Positions 7,883 to 13,225 of a DNA stretch of 18,196 nucleotides are shown here, piece after piece; the first letter of the stretch is position 1, and each line of letters begins with the position of its first letter. The notes under the pieces were generated by a model. That model ran no database searches. It was not told where the DNA came from and was given only the letters and a program-made list of their open reading frames with translations. The DNA is taken from contig DCIS01000137.1 in NCBI GenBank assembly GCA_002317475.1, positions 1 to 18,196 on the forward strand. The letters run 5' to 3'. Origin of the DNA: Prevotellaceae bacterium UBA1720 (GTDB taxonomy: Bacteria; Bacteroidota; Bacteroidia; Bacteroidales; Bacteroidaceae). The translations under genes were made by a program, and so were the position numbers.

Positions 7883-8488
7883 ATGAGAAAAGTAAGTCGC
7901 CAACCGAACGAGCAGCGAGAGCAGAGTCAAGTAAACTTGAACTCTGCCGAGTCGCGAATGAGGAAGACATCCCGTCAAATGCCTGCAGAATGGGCATTAG
8001 AGGTGTTCGACAAAGCACCTTATATTACTGTCAGTATGACCCTTCGACAAGGCTCAGGACAGGCCGAAACTGATGGTACACCTTACGCCGTACCATTGTC
8101 TTTAGTGCGAACAAGTGAGAAGACTTTCTACTTCCATTGTGCAATGGAAGGAAAGAAACTGGACATACTGCGTCAGAATCCACGGGTATGCCTGAGTGCT
8201 GTTACGAAGTGTAAGCCTACTGTCGGTCCTAAGGATGGCAGCTTCACACTTGAGTTCAAGTCAGCTATTGCATTTGGAGTGGCAGAGGAGGTAACTGATG
8301 ATGCGGAGAAGACAGAAGCCCTTCGTGCTATTTGCTTACGTTTTCTGCCAAAGCACATGCCTGCCTTTGATGCTTCAATTGCAAGAAGTCTGGGACGTAC
8401 TGCTGTGGTTAAGATCACTCTCACCGAACCTCCTGTTGGTAAGCGTAAACAGTATGATGCTCAGGGTGAGGAGATGAAGTATAAATGA
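7883..8488 (+). CDS. Pyridoxamine 5'-phosphate oxidase family (Nim-like) flavoprotein
   Basis: A 201-residue FMN-binding split-barrel protein of the group that includes 5-nitroimidazole reductases. Family features are the strand GTPYAVPLSLVR, FYFHCAMEGKKLDILRQNPRVCLSA, and the late KITLTEPPVGKRKQYD. Two stretches do not belong to the family. Residues 8-25 precede a second MRKTSRQM, a partial repeat of the opening MRKVSRQ. Residues near 53-61 (LRQGSGQAE) split what should be a short turn between SMT and TDGTPY. Both keep the frame, so a protein is still made. An alternative start at 7958 would avoid the first insertion. Activity may be intact because both insertions lie in the N-terminal region outside the barrel core. 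Confidence 0.87.
   Translation: MRKVSRQPNEQREQSQVNLNSAESRMRKTSRQMPAEWALEVFDKAPYITVSMTLRQGSGQAETDGTPYAVPLSLVRTSEKTFYFHCAMEGKKLDILRQNPRVCLSAVTKCKPTVGPKDGSFTLEFKSAIAFGVAEEVTDDAEKTEALRAICLRFLPKHMPAFDASIARSLGRTAVVKITLTEPPVGKRKQYDAQGEEMKYK
7904..7957. repeat. 54-nt in-frame hairpin insertion at the start of the PNPOx-like gene
   Basis: It contains GCAGAGTCAAGT-AA-ACTTGAACTCTGC, an inverted repeat with one bulged base. Imperfect pairing may extend into the flanking GCGAG and TCGCG. The sequence before it (ATGAGAAAAGTAAGTCGCCAA) and after it (ATGAGGAAGACATCC) look like diverged copies of each other, as if the start region was duplicated on insertion. Confidence 0.6.
8041..8067. repeat. 27-nt in-frame insertion, CCTTCGACAAGG type
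   Basis: CCTTCGACAAGGCTCAGG and the following bases add nine residues (LRQGSGQAE). CCTT-CGAC-AAGG is a small hairpin. I recognise the motif from memory as a short dispersed sequence that recurs, coding or not, in Bacteroidetes and other environmental genomes. I have not confirmed this by search. Confidence 0.6.
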
Positions 8489-8526
8489 TAATGAAGTGCT
8501 ACCAAAAAGGTTGCAAATGTTAAAAT

Positions 8527-8583
8527 AGTCATATTTTGTACAGAAAAACAAGAATATATTTGTTTATTGTACGAAATATGACT
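8527..8583. promoter_or_regulatory. Inverted repeat in the AbiEi promoter, probable autoregulatory operator
   Basis: AGTCATATTTTGTACA (8527-8542) and TGTACGAAATATGACT (8568-8583) pair at 15 of 16 positions. The right arm fills the spacer up to the first base of the -7 element and the left arm lies upstream of -33. AbiEi antitoxins of other bacteria are known to bind inverted repeats in their own promoter, so AbiEi is the likely ligand here. Confidence 0.6.
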
Positions 8584-8590
8584 ATCTTTG
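8559..8590 (+). promoter_or_regulatory. Bacteroidetes-type promoter of abiEi
   Basis: TTTG at 8559-8562 and TATCTTTG at 8583-8590 with a 20-nt spacer match the -33 and -7 consensus. The leader to the chosen start is about 105 nt. Confidence 0.75.
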
Positions 8591-8703
8591 CATCGCAATT
8601 TTGCTAAAGCACCGCGACCCAACTATCGCTGATCACCGCTAAATCGCTCAGCGAGGATTTGCTAAGGCAAACGTTGCATCCAAATTACATTTATAGATCA
8701 CGA

Positions 8704-9339
8704 ATGAGTCCGTTTGATTATATCGGTAATGTACCTTTTGATATTGGTGTGCTAAGTTCCATTTTTCCTCAGAACAAGCATATCAACGAGAAGGCACGTG
8801 CACTTGAAAATGCCGGTAAGATAATAAGGCTAAAGAAGGGCATGTATGTTGCAAGCAGTCAGGAAACAGGGAAGCCGCTGTCACACGAACTGATAGCAAA
8901 TCATATTTACGGTCCTTCATACGTAGGAAGGGAATATGCCCTGAGGTATTATGGTTTGATACCGGAAAGAGTCTATACGCTTACATCGGTCACCATAAAG
9001 CATTCACGGGATTTTGAGAACCCAACTGGCAATTACACTTATCAGAACTGTTCACCGGAATACTACCACATCGGTCTTAGAATAGCGCAGGCCGATGGCG
9101 TAAACTTTGTGATAGCCAGCCCAGAGAAAGCTCTGTGCGACGTCATCAATTTCAGCAAAAACCTCAATCTTCGCTTTTTAACTGACGTCGAGGTTTATCT
9201 GGAAGAAGACATTCGTTTTGATACCGATGAACTCGCATCACTTGACCTTGAAGAGTTGAAGGCCTGTGCACGGGTTAGCAGAAAGAGAAACAGTATTAAT
9301 ACATTAATCAAGTATATAGAACATGTCAGACATATTTGA
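8704..9339 (+). CDS. AbiEi-family antitoxin, type IV toxin-antitoxin system
   Basis: About 211 residues. An N-terminal winged helix (FDIGVLSSIFPQNKHINEKA, then LENAGKIIRLKKGMYV) is the AbiEi-type DNA-binding domain. The C-terminal domain carries YGPSYVGREYALRYYGLIPE, typical of the family, and ASPEKALCDVI. In AbiE systems this protein represses its operon and counteracts the AbiEii nucleotidyltransferase without a stable complex. I chose the ATG at 8704; an in-frame TTG at 8659 would add 15 residues. The last 17 nt overlap the toxin gene, the usual arrangement. Its toxin is cut short, leaving an antitoxin with promoter and operator but no complete partner in this window. Confidence 0.85.
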   Translation: MSPFDYIGNVPFDIGVLSSIFPQNKHINEKARALENAGKIIRLKKGMYVASSQETGKPLSHELIANHIYGPSYVGREYALRYYGLIPERVYTLTSVTIKHSRDFENPTGNYTYQNCSPEYYHIGLRIAQADGVNFVIASPEKALCDVINFSKNLNLRFLTDVEVYLEEDIRFDTDELASLDLEELKACARVSRKRNSINTLIKYIEHVRHI

Positions 9340-9595
9340 CCAGATGCTCAGACAGCATAACACCGAAGGTGAACAAGGCAGGAAGAACGCCCTCTACGAG
9401 GTGATGCAACAAGTAGTATTGAGCGGACTGTATCGAGGTAGTTTCTTCAAGGAGGCAGCCTTCTATGGTGGCACATGCCTCAGAATATTTCATGGCTTGA
9501 GGCGTTATTCTGAGGACATGGACTTCTCGTTATTGGAGAAAAATCGGGCCACGAGAAGGAACAGCGAGTCCTTCCTTCTTGCTTTCAACTTATGA
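9323..9595 (+). pseudogene. AbiEii-family nucleotidyltransferase toxin, truncated
   Basis: Starts with ATG inside the end of the antitoxin gene. It retains the nucleotidyltransferase signature AFYGGTCLRIFHGLRRYSED followed by MDFSLL, giving the GGTxLR loop and the catalytic Asp pair. Family resemblance ends near residue 73. The remaining codons (NRATRRNSESFLLAFNL) read through sequence belonging to a gene fragment on the other strand. Members are usually about 250-300 residues, so later conserved motifs (including the Lys/Asp segment needed for activity) are gone. It is almost certainly inactive. The break point is near 9545. Confidence 0.85.
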
Positions 9596-9790
9596 GGTAA
9601 CGTTCGAAACCATCCCCAATGATGCTTGAAGTGAATGAGCGAGAGTATGATAAAGCCCAAGGCAATGGCGATGTGTGCACAGAGCCAGAAGGTGTGTACT
9701 TCCGACTGCGGATGATGTTCAACCACACCGTCAAGTATCTGACCAGATACGGCAGTAAGGATGACGCATGCTTTGGCAGTAAGTCTTGCT
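9540..9790 (-). pseudogene. Membrane-protein fragment, possibly DUF4405/cytochrome b-like
   Basis: On the reverse strand about 80 open codons read like a membrane protein: ACVILTAVSGQILDGVV, then HTFWLCAHIAIALGFIILSL and IHFKHHWGWFRTLPHKL. Two hydrophobic helices carry His residues at places that recall haem-binding cytochrome b or DUF4405 proteins. Both ends run into neighbouring genes (SDR on one side, AbiEii on the other), so neither start nor end is native. The family assignment is tentative. A chance ORF is possible, but the helix-His pattern argues against it. Confidence 0.4.
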
Positions 9791-10060
9791 GGCAAGGCAA
9801 GAGTGAATAGCATCTCTCCGGGATGGATAGAAACGTCCGAAGATGCTTCAACTGCGAGTGGCTATGCAGAATATGCAGGTCCCGATGCCACTCAACAACC
9901 AGTCGGTCGTGTGGGTAATCCTTTGGACATCGCCAATATGGTACTATTTCTCTGCTCCGACAAGGCTGGTTTCATCACCGGTGAGAACATCTGCATCGAC
10001 GGCGGCATGACCAAGCAGATGATTTACCATGGAGAGCATGGATGGAGATTAGACCAATAA
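9761..10060 (+). pseudogene. C-terminal fragment of a short-chain dehydrogenase/reductase
   Basis: The second half of a classical SDR: THALAVSLAGKARVNSISPG, then WIET, GRVGNPLDIANMVLFLCSD and GFITGENICIDGGMTKQMIY. These are the post-active-site helix, the PG motif and the C-terminal GxNxxxDGG region. The Rossmann nucleotide loop, the active-site Ser and the YxxxK motif are all missing; the frame upstream hits a stop within about 20 nt of the ATG. The end at 10060 appears native. It is non-functional on its own, and the rest of the gene is not in this window. Confidence 0.85.
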
Positions 10061-10073
10061 TTATTAAGTTACA

Positions 10074-10203
10074 ATGGCACGTATCGAAGAAGAAAAGAAG
10101 ACCGTCTGACAGATGGTCGAGATATACTGCAGAGGGCATCGTCATAGGGATAATGGGATTTGCGAATAGTGCTCTGCCCTACTCGACTACGCCTTTGCCC
10201 GGC
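10074..10203 (+). pseudogene. Decayed YgbA_NO-family copy
   Basis: About 130 bases align with the first 43 codons of the intact gene at 4379 (ATG.CACGTAT.GAAGAAGAAA, GAGATATACTGC, CCCTACTCGACTACGCC). It carries TGA at codon 12 and TAG at codon 32, then stops being similar after GCCTTTGCCCG. The Zn/metal-type cysteine half is absent. The arrangement parallels the other locus, where the intact gene is also on the forward strand downstream of a cassette/GNAT pair. Confidence 0.88.
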
Positions 10204-10233
10204 CCTATGTCGTACATACAAACGCGAAACGCG

Positions 10234-10269
10234 CAAAAGCCGAGGGATGATCAATCTCCCCGGCTTTTG
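10234..10269 (-). terminator. Rho-independent terminator of cassette B
   Basis: Same CAAAAGCCG/CGGCTTTTG hairpin as cassette A. Two substitutions (GATC for GGTC, CTCC for CCCC) fall in the loop and upper stem, so the basal stem is preserved. Confidence 0.7.
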
Positions 10270-10302
10270 TAAACTATGTGACGGACAAACACACAGTTGT
10301 TG

Positions 10303-10509
10303 TTATTCATCGCGATATTCGAGAATATCACCAGGCTGACAGTCAAGGGCTTTGCAAATAGCTTCGAGGGTGGAGAAACGAACGGCCTTTGCCTTACCCG
10401 TCTTCAACACAGAGAGATTGGCGGCCGTTATACCTATTCTCTCAGCAAGTTCCTGCGATGACATCTTGCGACGGGCCATCATCACATCTACATTTACTAT
10501 TATACTCAT
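10303..10509 (-). CDS. XRE/Cro-type helix-turn-helix regulator, copy B
   Basis: Encodes exactly the same 68-residue protein as 1621-1827 despite five nucleotide differences. The start is again 13 nt after the DUF2975 stop. Because sequence and promoter arms are conserved, the two copies should cross-regulate both cassettes if they do act as repressors. This would make the pair a two-locus circuit rather than two independent ones, an inference from identity. Confidence 0.88.
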   Translation of the reverse strand: MSIIVNVDVMMARRKMSSQELAERIGITAANLSVLKTGKAKAVRFSTLEAICKALDCQPGDILEYRDE

Positions 10510-10522
10510 GATCGTTGTGGGA

Positions 10523-10960
10523 TTATACGGTGAGAGAATTCTCTTTTTCAAGATTTGCCCCTACCCAGTATATGATGCTAATGAGCAAGACGAGGACGGG
10601 CATACTCAAGCCAGGCAGAATAATGGAGACAGCAAGATGGGTAGTGACATAGGTTGCGATGGTAAGTACGATGTTGAGGATTGCCAATACAATAAACAGT
10701 TTCCCCAGCTGTATGTCAAAAAGGAAACCACGGCGAAGCACGGCCAGTGTGCGTAGAATGAAGAAGAGACCAGCACCGGTGAGCATGATTGCACGCATAC
10801 AATTGTAGATTGCGATAGTATGAACTTCACCCTCAGTAGATTCAATATCCTCGAAGATAGCATAGTAGTGCATGATGCAGATGGCGAAACTGGCAGCCAG
10901 AATGAGAGCTGCAACAATGAATACCCAGTAGGTGATTCTAATCAATTTGTTACTTTTCAT
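10523..10960 (-). CDS. DUF2975 membrane protein, copy B
   Basis: A 145-residue four-helix membrane protein differing from copy A by A73 for V and V124 for I. Five nucleotide changes were counted in the gene, three of them silent. It is transcribed from its own copy of the promoter (10997-11028) and is first in the operon. Nothing suggests decay: no frameshift, no stop, and no loss of the hydrophobic segments, although it lies in a region of broken genes. Confidence 0.85.
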   Translation of the reverse strand: MKSNKLIRITYWVFIVAALILAASFAICIMHYYAIFEDIESTEGEVHTIAIYNCMRAIMLTGAGLFFILRTLAVLRRGFLFDIQLGKLFIVLAILNIVLTIATYVTTHLAVSIILPGLSMPVLVLLISIIYWVGANLEKENSLTV

Positions 10961-10969
10961 AATTTATTT

Positions 10970-11059
10970 ATTGTTTTACGATAATTAATTTCGGTGCAAA
11001 GGTATATTTATTTTTTTATACCTCCAAATAAAATCGAGAAAAAATTATCGATAAACAAT
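10970..11059. promoter_or_regulatory. Operator-like inverted repeat, cassette B
   Basis: Arms at 10970-10986 and 11043-11059 are identical to those of cassette A and again bracket the promoter. Confidence 0.55.
10997..11028 (-). promoter_or_regulatory. Bacteroidetes-type promoter of cassette B
   Basis: TTTG at 11028-11025 and TACCTTTG at 11004-10997 with a 20-nt spacer. The one nearby difference from copy A (A to T at about 11023) leaves both elements intact. Confidence 0.75.
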
Positions 11060-11076
11060 ATTTTGATGATTTTGGA

Positions 11077-11227
11077 CCGTGAACTCGGTTTCAACAAGGC
11101 AACTCTCTTGGTCGATCCAGAAAACGAAAATGCCAAGCGTTTATACCGTAAACTTGGTTTCACAGATGACTCTGATATCTATGCCTTTGGTCAGATATTC
11201 TGGAAATGGACAAAGAAAATTAATTAG
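11077..11227 (+). pseudogene. C-terminal fragment of a second GNAT acetyltransferase
   Basis: About 49 codons (RELGFNKATLLVDPENENAK, then RLYRKLGFTDDSDIYAFGQI and FWKWTKKIN) match the end of the intact GNAT gene at 2824-3384, with several changes, most in the variable TDDSD segment. The acetyl-CoA loop and everything before it are missing. The frame happens to stay open back to an ATG at 10994 inside the cassette promoter, but that extension is not GNAT-like. It is a remnant of a paralogous locus in which a GNAT gene also lay downstream of the cassette. Confidence 0.88.
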
Positions 11228-11268
11228 AGAAATATGGTAGAATGGAATAAAGGAAAACAGAAGCAACT

Positions 11269-11853
11269 ATGACCGAAAACGAGAAATGCATGGCTGGCGA
11301 GCTTTATGACTGCCACTCACCAGAGTTTATTGAGCGGAAGGCACGCGCTACAGAGTGGATGCAGAGGTACAACGCCCTGCCCTATTCAGAGCGTAGTAAA
11401 CGCTATGGCATGCTGAAGGAATTCCTTGGCAGCGTAGGCACATATGTGTCTATTGGTGATGATGTCATCATAGGCTTTGGTGATAATATCCATATTGGTA
11501 ACAATGTCAGCATCAACTATCGCTGTACACTTATTGACTGCAATGAAATCATTATCGGCAATGATGTGCTGATTGCGCCTTGCGTGCATATAAATACTGC
11601 CTCACATCCTGTCGTGTTAGAGGAACGACTGACCAAGGATTGGAAACCCGAAACAGGCGAATATCGTTGGCGCACCTACGCCAAGCCTATCCGTATTGGC
11701 AATGGCTGTTGGATAGGTGCTGGAGCAACCATCATAGCTGGCGTGACCATAGGCGATGGTGCTGTAATTGCCGCTGGTGCTGTTGTAACTGAGGATGTAG
11801 CACCACGGACATTAGTTGGTGGTGTACCTGCAAAGTTTATCAAGGGTGTATAA
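11269..11853 (+). CDS. Sugar O-acetyltransferase, maltose/galactoside type
   Basis: A 194-residue left-handed beta-helix acetyltransferase using acetyl-CoA to O-acetylate sugars. The N-terminal MAGELYDCHSPEFIERKARA is the family's mac domain. Hexapeptide repeats follow (IHIGNNVSINYRCTLIDCNE, IRIGNGCWIGAGATIIAGVT, IGDGAVIAAGAVVTEDVAPR). The catalytic His is in INTASHPV. The end GGVPAKFIKGV is typical. At YVSIGDDVIIGFGDNIHIG the segment VIIGFG replaces a more common FFCDFG-like turn. The true substrate is unknown. The gene faces the glycan operon with only 20 nt between their ends and no terminator in the gap. Confidence 0.92.
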   Translation: MTENEKCMAGELYDCHSPEFIERKARATEWMQRYNALPYSERSKRYGMLKEFLGSVGTYVSIGDDVIIGFGDNIHIGNNVSINYRCTLIDCNEIIIGNDVLIAPCVHINTASHPVVLEERLTKDWKPETGEYRWRTYAKPIRIGNGCWIGAGATIIAGVTIGDGAVIAAGAVVTEDVAPRTLVGGVPAKFIKGV

Positions 11854-11873
11854 TATAGAACTATTTAGTAATC

Positions 11874-13223
11874 TCAGTACCCTTTTGGAACGACAATTTT
11901 CTTTGAATTGTAGATATAAATGCCACTATGTACATGACTGGGCGCTATTTGCCCTGTCAGTTGATAATAACGGGCATTGCATCCTTTCTCAATACCAGAT
12001 GAACGAGGTGAGGCAATACCGGTGGGTTGTCGGAAATCCCTGAAAGCCTCCAGCGCATCGCGGGAATTCAGGCGATGAGTACTGTTGTCCCAAAGACCAC
12101 GGTTGAGCCAACTGCCCATGACGGGATGCGCACTCGTGCCATTGCCATTCTCCTCTGGACACCAGTAGTAGATGCCCGTGACAGGAAGTGCATTGAGGGT
12201 ACTGACAAGGTCCTTGAGGAACTGTGCCTGTCCCGCCTTGGTGAAGGGCCAGTCCTGACAAACAGCATCAGAGGGTCCCCACTGGTAGTTCCAAGCCGTC
12301 TCGACAACCTGTATCTCCTTTGAGGGAAAGGCTTCATGGAGCGACTGAACGGTAGCAGAGAGCGCTGCCAGATTGCCATGCCAAAAGGGATAGTAGCTAA
12401 GACCGATAATGTCAAAGTCGTGAAGACCAGCCTTGTCCATCCACGTATAGAAATTCAAAGCCTCGGCAGCCACACCTGAACGCTCGATGTGCAGAACTAT
12501 CTTTGCATCAGCCGCCTCGGAAGCACGCACCCCCTCTGAGGCTGCCTTCAGTAGGATAGCTGTACGATCGGCGTTCTTCTTCTGCGAAGTCTTTCCACTT
12601 ACGTTCTCATCGTATGTGTTCCATTTGGGGTCGAGCCAGAAGGCATTCGTCTTTTGGTCCTTGCCCGAGAGGTTGTCCCACAACATACCATAACTCACCT
12701 CATTGCCTATCTGCACAAAGTCGGGTTTGGCACCAGCCTCAGAGAGTGCGTTAAGGCTCTCAGTGGTATAGGTCTTAACCTTACTGGCCAATGATTCTAC
12801 GGCTGTACGTTTGTCAAATCCCCACGATGTAGGTATCCACTGCTGAGAGGGATCCGTCCAGGTGTCGGAATAGAAGATATCGAGTAGAAAAAGCATGCCA
12901 GCATCCTTGATACGCTTGCCAAAGGCTGTGACGTACTCGATGTCCTGCTGGGTACTGACGTCAGCATCTAGTGAAGGATCGACCATCAGACGAACACGTA
13001 CGGCATTCCATCCTGCCTCATCGCGCATGAAGGTCAGAAGGTCAGGAATCACCTTCCCATCCTCGGTATAGAACTGCTGCCCCGCAATCTCGTATGCGGG
13101 AAGCAGGGAGAGGTCGCCACCAATTGTTTGCGCAAACAAAATGCCCCCTCTAACTCCCCCAAGGGGGGAGGAGAGGAGGACGGAGGCAAGTATCAATAGT
13201 TTTGGTAATAGGTTTCTGCTCAT
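11874..13223 (-). CDS. Secreted GH53 arabinogalactan endo-beta-1,4-galactanase
   Basis: A 449-residue glycoside hydrolase family 53 enzyme, which cuts beta-1,4-galactan side chains of pectin. The acid/base is E175 in QIGNEVSYGMLW and the nucleophile is E308 in VVETAWNYQWG. The TIM-barrel strands WNAVRVRLM and LLDIFYSDTWTDP are clear. An N-terminal signal-like stretch (MSRNLLPKLLILASVLLSS) is interrupted by a GC-rich repeat (residues about 18-28, SPLGGVRGGIL) before FAQ, and this may alter export. The last 35 residues (YYQLTGQIAPSHVHSGIYIY, then NSKKIVV) resemble a short Bacteroidetes sorting tail of the T9SS kind, tentatively. It starts 2 nt after the pullulanase stop, so it is the last gene of the glucan operon. 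Confidence 0.9.
   Translation of the reverse strand: MSRNLLPKLLILASVLLSSPLGGVRGGILFAQTIGGDLSLLPAYEIAGQQFYTEDGKVIPDLLTFMRDEAGWNAVRVRLMVDPSLDADVSTQQDIEYVTAFGKRIKDAGMLFLLDIFYSDTWTDPSQQWIPTSWGFDKRTAVESLASKVKTYTTESLNALSEAGAKPDFVQIGNEVSYGMLWDNLSGKDQKTNAFWLDPKWNTYDENVSGKTSQKKNADRTAILLKAASEGVRASEAADAKIVLHIERSGVAAEALNFYTWMDKAGLHDFDIIGLSYYPFWHGNLAALSATVQSLHEAFPSKEIQVVETAWNYQWGPSDAVCQDWPFTKAGQAQFLKDLVSTLNALPVTGIYYWCPEENGNGTSAHPVMGSWLNRGLWDNSTHRLNSRDALEAFRDFRQPTGIASPRSSGIEKGCNARYYQLTGQIAPSHVHSGIYIYNSKKIVVPKGY
13143..13172 (-). repeat. GC-rich palindromic repeat, copy 1 (in GH53 signal peptide)
   Basis: On the coding strand TCCCCCCTTGGGGGA is followed by GTTAGAGGGGGC. It is in frame and inserts about ten residues into the signal region. 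It shares the form of the copies at 14298, 14361, 15244 and 17861. Confidence 0.75.
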
Positions 13224-13225
13224 TT

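Larger units (their letters stand above)
10228..11079. repeat. 852-bp direct repeat, copy B (XRE/DUF2975 cassette)
   Basis: Second copy of 1546-2397 with the same length and orientation. Left of it is the dead YgbA_NO fragment. On the right it joins the middle of a GNAT reading frame directly (TGGACCG followed by TGAACTCGG). The close identity contrasts with the much lower similarity of the neighbouring GNAT and YgbA_NO remnants to their intact counterparts, so the cassettes separated, or were homogenised, later than their surroundings. Confidence 0.95.

Noticed and set aside
10994..11227. A 77-codon protein starting inside the cassette B promoter
   Set aside because: Only the last 49 codons are GNAT-like. 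The first part is promoter sequence that happens to be open.
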